Below, piece by piece: positions 10,123 through 21,489 of a stretch of 64,000 nucleotides of DNA. Position 1 is the stretch's first letter. Each line of letters starts with the position of its first letter. The notes under the pieces are model-generated. The model did no database searches, was not told the DNA's origin, and saw only the letters and a program-made list of their open reading frames with translations. Source of the DNA: Strongylocentrotus purpuratus (taxonomy: Eukaryota; Echinodermata; Echinoidea; Camarodonta; Strongylocentrotidae); NCBI RefSeq assembly GCF_000002235.5, contig NW_022145609.1:34542630-34606629 (forward strand). Reading direction: 5' to 3'. The position numbers were made by a program, and so were the translations under genes.

Positions 10123-10627
10123 GTAGGATATAGGATTATTATCAAGTATCAATAAAGGTACATGCACATGTAACTATCATGCAAAGAAAAGGATTATGGC
10201 ACATCACAATCTGTGTTGAAAGTAGGTGGAATGTAATTAAATGGATGAAGAAGAATAATTTTTCATTTAGATACAGGTTACAGTTTGTTATGTCTCTGCA
10301 ACGAAGTGGCCGGAGGCATTATGTATTCGGGTTGTCCGTCCGTACATACGTTTTTTTCTCGTGATCGCGTTATCTTAAAGGTCCCCTCTAACCAAAACGG
10401 GCTTAAAATTGACAAAGAGACATGAAGAAGAAAAAATTAATGGAGATTCCGAATATGACAATGATTTTTCTTAGAAATCATCAATAACTCTTGAATCTAG
10501 CTTTAAAAATGACGACTCAGAACGCTCAGAAAAAAGCCCTGTTTCAGAGCTGTATTGCGCAATAGCATATGACGTCACTGTAGGAGACAACATTGGCATT
10601 ATACACAACATAACATAACACTTTAAT

Positions 10628-11223
10628 GGAGATACCCTACTATATGTTCTACAACATACCAAAAATCAACCAAATCTTCCACAGTTGTTAAAATAATGGT
10701 CATGATTTAAAAGTCGTTATCTTTCTTACTTGCTTTGTGTCAATTTGGAGTATTCTTCCTAAAAATGAAGACATTATTATGCATGCACTTTCTCACAGGT
10801 TCACGGCAAACCGCTGCACAATACAAGTGCATAACGACCACAGGGTGCGGGCGCACAGGTGTGCATGAAGTAAAGGAATGTAATTTCAGTTCCTCATTAA
10901 ATTCATGCAAGTAATTCACATTATGAATGGATGATGATCATTACGGTCGTTAACGTCACGCACGCGCGTGCACCCGCACTCCATCGTCAGTACGGTACAG
11001 TGTATGCACTTGTATTGTGCAGAGGTGTGCCGTGAAACCTGTGAGAAAGTGCATGTATACTAATGTCTTCGTTTTTAGGAAAAATACTCCAAAACAGAAA
11101 AGATAATTGACTCAAAACAGGTAAGAAAGATAATGACTTTTAAATCATAACCATTTGTTGAACAATTACTGGGGATTCAGTTGATTTTTGATATGTTATA
11201 GTAGGGTATCTCCACGCCGGAGT
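10628..11223. mobile_element. Foldback element with arms of about 220 bp, nested
   Basis: The outer ends are GGAGATACCCTACTAT and ATAGTAGGGTATCTCC. The mirrored order continues inward: GGTCATGATTTAAAAGTC with GACTTTTAAATCATAACC, CACTTTCTCACAGGTTCACG with CGTGAAACCTGTGAGAAAGT, and CTGCACAATACAAGTGCAT with TGCACTTGTATTGTGCAG. The centre (about 10860-10970) is GC-rich. No frame is present. It lies wholly inside the TTAA element. Confidence 0.85.
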
Positions 11224-11768
11224 CACGGGTGGACACCCTCACACTCACAGTTCTGAACAGGCGCTGAAATTTACCACAGTAACATCAAACCCTATATCAG
11301 TTCAAGCCCGAGCTCGACGAGACGCCTGAGGCTGAGGCAGAAGCAGACCGGTAGCTCTAGACGTAATCTAAATTGTTGACTGACTGAGACTGATAAAATA
11401 TTAGTCTAGACTAGACCACTCATACTCCAGTTCAGGCGTACGTAATTGAAAGTGCATATATCGGATTGAGCGGTCTAAACTGAAATACTCTAGGCTTAAC
11501 AGTTTTATTCTAAGTGGAAAATTACCCTTCTCCTTTCTGCACCCCAATCCTTTCTTGGTGGCTTGATAGTATCAGTAGATTCCAGCCGTAGAGTTGAAAA
11601 AACAAAACTAAGCCGCAAGCGTAAAAGCAAGAACGCCAACAAATAATGATAAAATTAAACACCATAGGCTCTTTGCCCACTCGTTTGATAGCTTGTGTTC
11701 TAAAGCAAACTGACGCCAGGCTGACAAGAACGTGCATGCAAAATAATGAAATGAGTATGGTATGAGTC

Positions 11769-12251
11769 TAAAGCCCCGTCTTAATAGAACTATTTTCGAT
11801 CTCACCCGAGCGATATGTGGATAAGAAACCGTTGGGGGTCTGATCGTAAAACATGGGGTGAGCATTTGCCAGGCTCATGGACACCGTCTTAACCAGCCAC
11901 CTGCCAAAAACCTCACTCAGGTAGGTTACCATAACAACCTCACCTCCCATCGCAATCAGCTGTGGCGCGCTGTGTACATGTATACATTTTTTCACGGCCC
12001 TGACGTCATTCTACCCGGGTAGAGTTCCGCTTGCGCCTTAAGGCCGTTTATCAGGATGTCTTCCGGACAATGTCTGGACGTTACCGCAATCTCACCCTGG
12101 CCCGACTAAGGTGAAACTCGTCTTGATGTCACCTCGATATTGACCGAACGGTACAACGATTGACGCGTCGTAACTGGAACAGGGTAGAATGTCATCTGGA
12201 CCATGTCCGGATGACACCGCAACTATATTTTTGGGTTAAGACGGGGTTTAA
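11769..12251. mobile_element. Second nested TIR element (TAAAGCCCCGTCTTAA ends)
   Basis: TAAAGCCCCGTCTTAA at the left is mirrored by TTAAGACGGGGTTTA at the right, giving about 480 bases. The interior is GC-richer than its surroundings, with repeated words such as GGACAATGTCTGGACG, GACCATGTCCGGATG and GTTACCGCAA. No transposase frame is seen. Confidence 0.7.
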
Positions 12252-13524
12252 GCAAAAAGCGTCTGCTTGCGACTTCCTGGTGAAAAGGATGGTTATTTAG
12301 GCATTAAAATATCTTTTAAAAGGCAAAGTATGATATTGAAAAAAAAGGGACATTTATCCGAAAAATAATATGCACTTGATAATCCAAGAACGTTTCTGGC
12401 CATTTCCTAATTATGAAATACAATAAGATTGTAAGATCCTTAGTTGAAAGACAAATACAAGGACATTCCCGCAATGACGTAAAATGCGTCATCAAGCCAC
12501 GTGACCATAATTACCTTTTTCGAGGGTTGTAGCCTAGGAAGCTTGAAATCTGTGAAAATTGGATGGTTATTATCATTTTTTGGTCAATATAGAGATTTTC
12601 TACAAAAATTTAGGCTGGAATATTAATAAGTAGAGCTGTACTCATGTTTTGAAAGGCTAAGTTAGTTGGGTTAGAGGGGACCTTTAAGAACCGATGGATT
12701 CCAACCAAACTTGGGTCATGTATAACTATCCTTTAGAGCCAATTAGCTGATTAGATTTTGGGGCCATGAGGTCATGGGGCTTATTCTAAATGCAAAAATA
12801 GCTTTTGATGGCATTATCATAGCCCTCCCCCCCCCCCCACTTCCAGCTTATATGACTATGGAAACATAATTAAAAAAAATAATGATATTGGATATTTGTA
12901 TAGTGCACATATCCACCTTGCAAGGGTGTGTTCAAGGCGGCCCAATAAAATCATTCTGTGATATAATTTATGGATTAAATCTGCAATCTCCATTACTTCT
13001 TCCTCGGCCACTTAGCTTTGATTTATTTATTTTTTGTTGTTACAGCGTTATACCCCTTAAGAAGTTATAACATCATTTTTTCAGGCAGCCCTGTATAACA
13101 GTTACATGTACGTACAAGCTTATTACCAAAAAACCCACATTGATACAAAATTAGAAAACATATGGCATCATCATACATTCATACATGTGTCAAGATACAG
13201 AATACAGATATGTATTGTTTCTTGCTTTTTATAGCACAGAAGTGAATTTAATTATTTTACTAAACTAAATGTGATTACAATGAGTTGTTATTTCTATAAT
13301 TATAAAGCTTAATAATTATAAGGTAGCTAAAATAGGAAGTAAAGTATAGAGTGATTTCAAATATGGTCATGAAAGATGGTTTATATGCTCAGTGCATGAA
13401 TGGTATTGCAAATCTAAATTAGTCCAGCAATACCTGTATTTTATGTTTGGCCTTTCAACAGAGCTGTTAATCTTTATGATATCATTATGCACGTCATCAA
13501 ACTTTAAACAAAATTGTATTGCAG

Positions 13525-13673
13525 ATTCATGTGTGGCCTCTGAAGAACTAGCCTGGGTGAGAAGACAGCCACTCCCTTCTACTGGCAAGGATGGTCGATA
13601 CAGTGTTTGTGGAGAGACTCTGGAAGTATCAGACTTTCAGACTCTAAGGAGCCCAAATTGGATCAATGACAGG
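13525..13673 (+). CDS. Exon 8: start of Ulp1/SENP-like (C48) protease domain
   Basis: With the G carried from exon 7, it reads DSCVASEELAWVRRQPLP, then GRYSVCGETLEVSDFQTL and RSPNWINDR, ending in phase 0 at AGG|GTGATT. The Leu-x6-Trp-Ile/Leu-Asn-Asp segment is the signature start of Ulp1-family protease domains (W-L-N-D followed by a hydrophobic helix). The next exon begins ILNAYL, completing the WINDRILNAYL helix. If the donor is not used, the frame reads VINYFNLL and stops, so splicing here is preferred. Confidence 0.8.
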
Positions 13674-15194
13674 GTGATTAATTACTTTAATTTATTATAA
13701 AACAAGCATATCATGAGTACATAAATTATGACATACATGTATGATGAATACATGCATAAGTATATACATATACATATATATACAGTGAGTCCTAGAAAAA
13801 CGAACCCGAGAATTATATATCTTTCATCATAACTTAATCACAATTATAATTAATAAATGACACATATTTGTAAAGCTTAGATCATCCTCTTTCATTTCAT
13901 GCAACTCATGTGATGCATATTTCACGCATGAGTGATAAAATCAATTTGAAGAGAGGGAACCAAAAAGCATTGTCAACGAAGCGGAGTTAAGTCTTTGGTC
14001 AATTCTGCTTGTTGCTGCGGCAGGCAGCCAGTGAAAACAAATTTGTTTAATGAAATTATGGAAATGCAAGCATTACTTTAAACGAACAGAACTTTGTTAT
14101 TCCATGCTTATTTTCGTGATTAAAGGGAAGAAACAAAACTTTCCAGAAATGTGATTTTCTCTTTGAAATTTAGCTACCGTCTGCCAAATGACTTTTTGGT
14201 TCCCTCAATTCAAATTGATTTTAATCACTCATGCATGGGTGCAGTATAGTGCTTGTCTTTTTTAGATAAATCGCTTTTCGAAATTTGAACAAATCCATAA
14301 ATCACGGTGTTTTGTCAGGTGTCTTGAAATATAGTCACATGAAAGAGTAAATAATAGATATGACCTTCCGTAAATGTAGATAGCGAACATTAAGATAAAC
14401 TTGTAAATTTTATGTAATTTTTGACATGTGATTTTAATTTTGGGTTAGCACTAAAATTTTCCTGAAAGTAATACACGCAAAATCCCATACAACTGCAACT
14501 TTCCCAATGTAGTGATTACTTGGAATGCGTTTCACCATAAATTCCACAAAAGAATAACAAATGATTTATTTAATTAATTTTTTTATTTTTAATAATTTTT
14601 TTCTTTGATTTTGCTTATGCTTTTTAATATCAAAATATCAAAAATGTTTAAAACTTTGTGATAGGTGGAATTAACGCATTAAAAAAATATGACCGAAATC
14701 AATACTTTAAATGTTATCTGTCTTTGATTTGAAGTTTGATTGTGAATCAAATCTCCCATGAACTAAATTAGATAACTGCAATACAAAAGGGGGGGGCTCT
14801 ATTAAGCTGTGGTACCTCCACGTCAGACAAAAAGTGACCTCGATGGTATATAGTTCAAGATCTCCTAAATTGCACTAGCTCATCTTTGACTGATTCAATA
14901 CCATTGTACATTGACACAAATTGTTGAATTGTCTTCAATTGCTTGTAGGCTAGAAACCTAATTGAATTTTTGAAAAGGAACCTAAAAAAGAACTGTATAA
15001 GGTCCACAAAAAAATTCATAAAACTCTGTTACACAAAACACATCCTCTCAATTGATTTTTTGTTTACATCGTAACAATTATGTGCATGGACTGATGTATT
15101 TCTCCATTCGTATTTATAATAATATATTTCATACAAAGAATCTAGGTGTATCTTGATTTTTATTCTTAATTAATTTATTTCTATACATTTGCAG
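13674..15194. other. Intron 8, AT-rich with one large inverted repeat
   Basis: Apart from the inverted repeat at 13923-14240 and a short poly-G at about 14790, nothing is recognised in these 1.5 kb. It ends ATACATTTGCAG. Confidence 0.55.
13923..14240. repeat. Inverted repeat, arms about 55 bp
   Basis: CACGCATGAGTGATAAAATC and GAGAGGGAACCAAAAAGCAT at the left are mirrored by ACTTTTTGGTTCCCTC and GATTTTAATCACTCATGCATG at the right. The loop is about 205 bases. It may be a small foldback element. Confidence 0.75.
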
Positions 15195-15318
15195 ATCTTG
15201 AATGCGTATCTTAGCCCGAGAGAACAACAAACGGTCTGATGACCACATTTTTGTCATGCCTAGTTATGCAGCAGTGCACTTGCAAAGGGAGCAGTTCCAA
15301 TCATGGCTCTTCAGGAAG
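15195..15318 (+). CDS. Exon 9: Ulp1 protease, N-terminal helix region (frameshift)
   Basis: It opens ILNAYLS in phase with exon 8, then the frame must shift to read ARENNKRSDDHIFVMPSYAA and VHLQREQFQSWLFRK, which ends in phase 0 at AAG|GTATGT and joins exon 10. The exon length (124) is one base more than a multiple of three although both borders are phase 0, so a one-base insertion or two-base loss near 15210-15220 is the simplest reading. The sequence suits the region between W-x-N-D and the catalytic His in C48 proteases. Confidence 0.75.
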
Positions 15319-15802
15319 GTATGTATCATGTGTTTAGGTTGTCTGTCCCTCATTCTCGTTTACGTGATAGTTCAATAAATGTTAGTACGAACTATATGCT
15401 CAGTTCAAGTCCTACTACAGAAAGAAAATTCATTACATTTAGGGATATGTTGGTGAGAAATCAAAGGTCACATAGGTCTCAATTTATGACGAGGTAGATA
15501 AAGAATGGATTTAAACTGACTAGGGACGGGCTTGAGTGCTTGGAATGGCAAATTTACCCAATCTGAACTTGATATGAACCGAATGTGGACAGGTAGGCCT
15601 GTAGACGAGATGGGCCACTAGGATTAATTGTATTAGAGGCCAAAACAATGCCAATTCTAACCCGACCACAAATCTGTTTTTCAATTTTTGGGGATCAGGT
15701 TTTGTGTTTTGCAATTTTGCAAACGTAGTGAGAACTATAGTTTGGTGTGGGTGAGGCTTTCCAGGCAGCCAGGTAAAACCAACCAATAACCAACATGATA
15801 TC

Positions 15803-16584
15803 TTAATCCTATTTTAACTGGGCTATTTCAGACCAGGTTTTTACTGGGGGGGGGGGGGCTCAAGTTGACCCCCCCCCCCTTTCCCTAAGATCTCGGCCGT
15901 TTCACCGCCGATCGCCGCGAAAATTTGCATGCATGTCAAGTGAAGTGTATAGAATAATATGGTAATTTCAAATTTCACTCATTTGCATATTTATGGTAAT
16001 TTATGCAAATAAGGTCATACAATTCACATTTCTGCCCATAAATCATAGATTATTCATATTTAAGTATTCTTTTTCACTACATATATTTATTAGACCATTT
16101 GGAATAATAATACAACACAAAAAATTGGAAGAGCCAGGTTATTCCTTATGTTATCTCTTGTTTTTATAATTTCTTATGTATTTCATTGTTTTTTTAACTT
16201 ATGTATTTTATTGTTTTTGTTGTTTTATTTCATTTATAACTACAATTCAACTATTTTGACCCCAGAACAAACATCTAAACTTTAAACAAGACTGAATAAC
16301 CAATGTTTTATCTATTTTTAGGAGAAATGACTTTTACATATGTTTTGTACACAAATCTCGAAAATGAGCGATTTTCGGGCTGACATGCAAAGACAAAAGG
16401 TCACGTGACCTTGTAACCGTAGGTCCGATTTTCGAAAAAATTGTTTTAAAAGATGCGTAAGACTCGAAAGTAAAAAGTCATGAAAGGAAAATTTTATATC
16501 TGCCGCGGTTTTGGAGTAGTCACGAAATTTCTACAGGGGGGGGGGTCAAATTGACCCCCCCCCCCCCAGTTTACATAGGGTTAA
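15803..16584. mobile_element. Complete poly-G/poly-C TTAA element (piggyBac-like ends)
   Basis: It starts TTAATCCTATTTTAACTGGG and ends with CCCAGTTTACATAGGGTTAA, whose complement is TTAACCCTATGTAAACTGGG. Both ends carry TTAA followed by CCTA, as in piggyBac elements. Next to each end is a G run joined by a TTGACC word to a C run. The interior has ATTTGCATATTTATG and other AT-rich words and no frame. Related partial copies lie at 6955-7179 and 8045-8790. Confidence 0.75.
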
Positions 16585-16779
16585 CCAAGTTCTGAACCTC
16601 AAACTTGGTGCTATTATGCAATATCACAATGGGAAAGCAATCATCAGCCTAATGAATTAAACACAGCTTAACAAATTAAAAAGCAAGAATTAAATGCATG
16701 CTTCATGCAGATTGGCCCCCAAAAAGAGTTATTCAGCTGGCTTTTGGTTTGTAGGTCATGGGTCAACGTTATTGCATGG

Positions 16780-16781
<2 letters not shown>

Positions 16782-16812
<31 letters not shown>
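16782..16812. repeat. (TA)n microsatellite
   Basis: About 15 TA units in a row, without interruption. Confidence 0.95.
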
Positions 16813-16815
<3 letters not shown>

Positions 16816-17216
16816 GTAGTTTGGAGGGGAGAGCAGTTTAAATCTGGAAAGGTATTACAGAGCTGTATTAAAAGATAATTTGATAAAATAAGATTTACAA
16901 CAATTTATGTTCCCACTTCTACATTTTTTTACTGCTTGATAAAGATATTGAATAATTACTTTGCTGTTTAAATAGCATCTCATTTGCACAAGTAGGTACC
17001 ATCTTCACCTTATTTCCCATGAAACATTAATTTTTTGTTATGCCTCCGCTACAAAGTAGCCGGAGGCATTATGGTTGTCCGGGTTGTCTGTCTGTCCTTC
17101 CGTCCGTACATACCAGGGGCGTAAATCCGTACTGAGGAGTGGGGGGGATGATCGGCAATAGCCATCACATACTAGCACGAGCCCACACTAATTTACGCAA
17201 GCGCGCGCGATCGCGC

Positions 17217-17275
17217 ACACACAAACACACACACACCCGCACACACACACACATACACACACACGCATTCACACA
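17217..17275. repeat. (CA)n microsatellite
   Basis: ACACACA units with a few interruptions such as CCGC and TACA. It gives a false Thr/His open frame. Confidence 0.9.
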
Positions 17276-17649
17276 TCAGGGCCTTTGTGGGGCACCTGAT
17301 TGTGGGGTATTTCTGTGCGTTCCAGATATACCTTGTGGTCCCCTACTAGTGGGGTATGTACAACCTGGCGATAACAACCCGGCGGTGTGCTTACGATGTT
17401 ACCATAAAAAAGTGTGCAAGTTTTAGCACACGCTCACAAAAAGTCATTTATGGGGTACCACTTCTAATGCCCCGCAGGGCATAGGACACCGAATATACAG
17501 TCATTTGAAAGACTTAACTCTGTGGGGTCCTGAAAAAATACCCCACAAAGTAAAAATGCCTCACAAGGGGTATGTGAAGCGCACATAAAACCCCACAAGA
17601 ATGCTGAGGCGAGAGCCCACACAAACGCACACACACACACAAACGAACA

Positions 17650-18415
17650 AACAATATTAGAGAAAGAAGACGATTCGTTGTACTGTTCTCGAAAATAATC
17701 CTCGTCTGGATTCAGTTCCCCCCCCCCCCTCCTGCGCGAAGCGCGGAAGCTTTTACGTTTCATAAAATCATTAGAGAAAGAAGACGATTCGTTGTTCCGT
17801 TCTCGACTCTTAATCCTCGTCTGAATTCAGTTCCCGCCTCCCCTCCCGCGCGAAGCGCCTAAGCTTTTACGTTTCATTAAATCATTAGGAAAAGAAGACG
17901 ATTCGTTGTACCGTTCTCGACTTTTAATCCTCATCTGAATTCAGTTTTTTCCTTCCCCCCTCCTGCGCGAAGCGCGGAAGCTTTTACGTTTCATAAAATC
18001 ATTGGAGAAAGAAGACGATTTGTTGTATCGTTCTCGACTTTTAATCCTCGTCTGAATTCAGTCCCCCCCCCCTCCCGCGCGAAGCGCGGAAGCTTTTACG
18101 TTTCATTAAATCATTAGGGAAAGAAGACGATTCGTTGTACCGTTCTCGACTTTTAATCCTCATCTGAATTCAGTTTTTCCCTTCCCCCCTCCTGCGCGAA
18201 GCACGGAAGCTTTTATGTTTCATAAAATCATTGGAGAAAGAAGACGATTCGTTGTACCGTTCTTGACTTTTAATCCTCATCTGAATTCAGTTTTTCCCTC
18301 CCCCCTCCCCCCTCCCCCCTCCCCCCTCCCGCGCGAAGCGCGGAAGCTTTTACGTTTCATTAAATCATTAGAGAAAGAAGACTATTCGTTGTACCATTCT
18401 CGACTCTTAATTTCT
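17650..18415 (+). repeat. Tandem array, unit about 116 bp (GAAGACGATTCGTTGTACCG family)
   Basis: Six to seven copies carry in order AGAGAAAGAAGACGATTCGT, TGTACCGTTCTCGACT, TTAATCCTCGTCTGAATTCA, a pyrimidine/C run, CGCGCGAAGCGCGGAAGCTT and ACGTTTCATTAAATCATTA. The palindrome CGCGCGAAGCGCG is the most conserved part, while the C run varies in length. Arrays of the same unit occur at 36870-37600, 43080-43190 and, inverted, 57245-57530. Confidence 0.9.
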
Positions 18416-19502
18416 TTAAAAAGGGGGTGGGTTTTTTTCTCTCTCTCTTTGGACTCCTGAGAATTGTAAAAAGGAGGTTATAAAATATTTTGAATATCAT
18501 AGAAAAATTGATCAAATCCCGGGATCAAATTCCTGAAATTCCTGCTAGCTTTGAAAGCTCATTCAGGATTATTTCATTTTGAAAAGTAAAAGCATTGGCC
18601 CCCAGTCCCCCCCCCCCCCCCTGATCGACTAGAGCTCACCTGAAATGGGGGGGGGGGTTGTACATTTAGCAGTACGTGATCCGGATTTTGGGGGGGGGGG
18701 GTCTTCAAGGTAGGAAAAGCCAGCGAAATGCCGGCGAAAGGGGGATTCAGAAATGTTGGCAGTCCTGAGATAGGGTGGGGGGTGTCAAAAATAGTGGGTT
18801 TGTTATGTAGACTTCTTGGTTAGTACTTTACTAAATGTAGCTGGGTCAAGAAAGTAATAAGCTCCACATATCTTTGCTTGAGGTTCAGGAGTTTATTGGT
18901 GTAACTAAAAACATCATGCTTATGCTGTGCATGCTAGTGGTCAAGTGCAACTTACCACTCTCACATGTCCAGTACATAAGGCAGTGTATGAGGGTTGAAT
19001 GTGTGCATGGCTAATTACTCATTAAATACATCACACACTCTGTGTGCCAAGAGTACTGTATTGAAGAGTGCTTTCTGCATGGTTGCTTCTGAATGAATGT
19101 GCATGGCTGTTTAACAATGAGCACATACAGGTGTAAGTTATATTCAAATTAGGAGTGCTGCATAACTTCAGCTCATAACATTACAGGGGGTGCTTTCAAA
19201 GGGCGGGAACGAGCGTACGCGTACCCTAAATAATACTAAATGGGGGGAGCCGGGCATCTACTGTACATGATTGCACTTTTTAAGCGCTCGCGCGCTGGCG
19301 CACTTTACGTCTGGGCTATAATAATACCTTGCAAAATAACGAAAAATTATTCTAAAGTTTATGAAGTGCTTGTTCGCGCACGTCGCGCAACTACTCTTAA
19401 TGATGGTGACATACTATATCCGTGTAGGCTATACAGTTATACTTACATTAAAAAAATAACTAATTTCTCATGTATTATGCTAAAATTGAAACAATCACAT
19501 TT

Positions 19503-19540
19503 TTTTCTTCTTCTTCTTCTTCTTCTTCTTCTTCTTCCTT
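19503..19540. repeat. (TTC)n microsatellite
   Basis: About ten TTC units inside a T-rich tract. Confidence 0.9.
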
Positions 19541-20339
19541 TTTTTCTCTCTTTTTTTTGTAATATCAGGGGGGGATGATTGTACAGGCCATCCCCCCCTA
19601 CTTCGAGCCAGGGGGGGATGCAGCCCCCCCATCCCCCCCGGGGTTTACGCCCCTGGTACATACATACGTTTGTACGTCCCGTTCTCGTGATCGTGTTATC
19701 TCAGAAACCAATGGATGGATTACCGCCAAACTTATGTCATGTATGTATCTTGCAGAGCCAATGAACTAAGTAGGTTTTGAGTTAAAAGTTCAAAGGTCAC
19801 GGCTCATTATGTATGCAAAAATAGCTTGTGAACGTATTATCATTAAAACAGACATATGGATTACCATCAAACTCAAGACATGTATGTATCTTGCAGAGCC
19901 AATGAATTGATTAAATTTTAGGGCCATGATGTCCAAGATCAAAGGGTCAAACATGTACTGTATATGAAAAATAGGCTACAATCAAACTTGAATTTTTTTT
20001 TAATTGCTTCTGTTTTGGTTTGTAGTTTTTTTTGTGTGTGTGTGTGTGTTCCCCCTTCCACAGGAATCCTTTATTAAAAAATGTTGTCACATATGTATAC
20101 AAGAATTGATGTTTACATGCAGAATTTCAAAATGAAAATTCTTGGCCATTTAAAATATGATAACAAAATAAATTTATAGATATCAGTAACAAATTAAAGT
20201 TTACTTTTTTAAATATCACAGATTTACTTGGCAAAATGAATTTGAAGAAATAAACAATCAGAAACAGTTTGCAAAAAGTAAACAATTTTTCATGAATTTC
20301 TTTTTTTTTCAGATTTGTTTGACATATATACTTTTCCAT

Positions 20340-20890
20340 CTATAATAATAATACGCTAAGGCTCCGCGGGGGGCGCGACGTCTCCGCGAGCCTTTGTATT
20401 CTATTGTTTTTTAATGAGATCGCCGACCGAAGTTGGTGCAGCTATCTCCTCCTGAACCCTCCCCTCGGGGTACCCGTGCCCGGTGCCATCGTCCGCGGGA
20501 GAGTCTACTCTGTGGAATTGGCTATTCTCCGCCCGAGGTCCTCCTCCGTGTCGACGTCCAGGGCGAAAACAGACGCGATATGCATAATGCAGGATATGCG
20601 TGACGACAGAGATACCTCATGGATATTCAACATTACATCCGTAGACACACGACCGATGACTATCCACTCACATTAAGTTGCGTATTAAATGCACGATGCA
20701 CAGGGTCGGGATTACCCGAGTAAAGTATCTTTCTATAGGATATCCTTTGTAGTAGCTGCACAAGCACAAAGTCAGAGAGATACACGGGCTTCCCGTCCAC
20801 GTCCAAACTTAGAGACCTATTTCCATCATGATTGCCGCGATTTGTGTATAGTTTTCGTGAATGGAGGTATGAAATCAAAGCTTATTTTGT
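20340..20890. other. GC-rich, codon-like stretch of unknown origin
   Basis: In contrast to the AT-rich flanks, this stretch has many CG dinucleotides and opens on both strands (for example 20404-20676 + and 20660-20878 -). The plus frame has SSVSTSRAKTDAICIMQDMR; the minus frame has SLSLDVDGKPVYLSDF. Neither matches a family I recognise. It could be a fragment of a host exon or of a mobile element. No splice-supported model could be built. Confidence 0.3.
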
Positions 20891-21489
20891 GATTATTACG
20901 GCCATGTTTACTGAATTTTAATCATTATTTCTTAAGGGAAAGTTTTCACAAGAAAATCATTGGACTGACAGTTCAGTCGCAAGCGTGGACTTTGACTGAG
21001 TGTAGAGTCGAAAAGTATGGGGGGGGGGCCAAGCAGGCCAATATTTGTACAACTATACAACTACACATACGTCTATCCATCCATCGAAGAACCCGTCAAC
21101 ACAACAGCGTGCGGACCGAAGTGCCATAATTTTGTCCACCTATACAGCTACAAAACTATACGACTCTACGTCTACTCAGCCATCGGAGACTATTATTGTC
21201 TTATATCTACAGTAAATTACAAGAAAGCATTAATTTTAAATAAGGTTATGAATTGTACTCAACCAGACAGAAGTACGTGACTTCATGCATTGCAAAACAG
21301 TTACCGGTACGTAATGAGTAAAATCGTTTGGGGGGGTGATGGGGGGTTGCAGAAAGAAAATATGCATCTCCATGTACCATTCTTGCATGTTACATGCAGG
21401 CTCCAAGAAACGTTCTTCAAAGTGGGGGGGGGGGGGGGGGGGGAGAGATCAGATCGCAGCGAGTTGAGTGTATATATAATATAGGCATG

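Larger units (their letters stand above)
10379..12683. mobile_element. TTAA-flanked TIR element, about 2.3 kb, non-autonomous
   Basis: TTAA at 10375-10378 and at 12684-12687 flank a body that starts AGGTCCCCTCTAACC and ends GGTTAGAGGGGACCT, a perfect 15-bp TIR. Removing the body and one TTAA gives GTTATCTTAAGAACCG, which matches the uninterrupted repeat elsewhere (GTTATCTCAAGAACCG) except for one base. TTAA duplication is the hallmark of piggyBac-type transposition. No transposase is recognisable inside, so the copy is non-autonomous. Confidence 0.85.
10290..12830 (+). repeat. GCCTCC/AGGTCA-type repeat, split by a TTAA element
   Basis: The left piece has AACGAAGTGGCCGGAGGCAT, TCGGGTTGTCCGTCCGTACA and GTGATCGCGTTATC. 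The right piece resumes with GAACCGATGGATTCC, TTGGGTCATGTAT, AGAGCCAATTAGCTGATTAG and TTTTGGGGCCATGAGGTCAT. These words stand in the same order, uninterrupted, in the copy at 22750-23735. The insertion therefore separates GTTATC from GAACCG. Confidence 0.8.
10123..13524. other. Intron 7: nested TTAA, foldback and TIR elements inside an AGGTCA-type repeat
   Basis: This 3.4-kb intron is mostly mobile DNA: the host repeat at 10290-12830, the TTAA element at 10379-12683 and two further elements inside it. The section 12840-13524 is AT-rich and unrecognised, and closes with TTGTATTGCAG. Confidence 0.65.
17114..19655. mobile_element. hAT-like non-autonomous element with exact 8-bp target duplication
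   Basis: The body starts CAGGGGCGTAAATCC and ends GGGTTTACGCCCCTG, a 15-bp TIR with one mismatch. GTACATAC stands directly on both sides (17106-17113 and 19656-19663), an exact 8-bp duplication as made by hAT transposases. The 2.54-kb interior has a (CA)n tract, the 116-bp tandem array at 17650-18415, several G/C runs and a (TTC)n tract, but no transposase frame. Confidence 0.9.
17039..20035 (+). repeat. GCCTCC/AGGTCA-type repeat, split by the hAT-like element
   Basis: The left piece (17039-17113) has ATGCCTCCGCTACAAAGTAG, CCGGAGGCATTATGG and CCGTCCGTACATAC. After the insertion the right piece (19656-20035) goes on with GTACATACATACG, TCTCGTGATCGTGTTATCTC, GAGCCAATGAACTAAG and AAGTTCAAAGGTCACGG. 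It ends near TTCTGTTTTGGTTTGTAG, where a (TG)n tract takes over. The order matches 22750-23735. Confidence 0.8.

Noticed and set aside
13525-13702. Alternative reading of the protease start as WINDRVINYFNLL without splicing
   Set aside because: It resembles Ulp1 but stops at once. The donor GTGATT at 13674 joins in phase to ILNAYL in the next exon, which continues into conserved protease sequence.
17650-18415. Regular repeats with short variable parts, at first sight CRISPR-like
   Set aside because: Unit length (about 116 bp), variation over the whole unit and position inside a eukaryotic TIR element show a satellite-like array.
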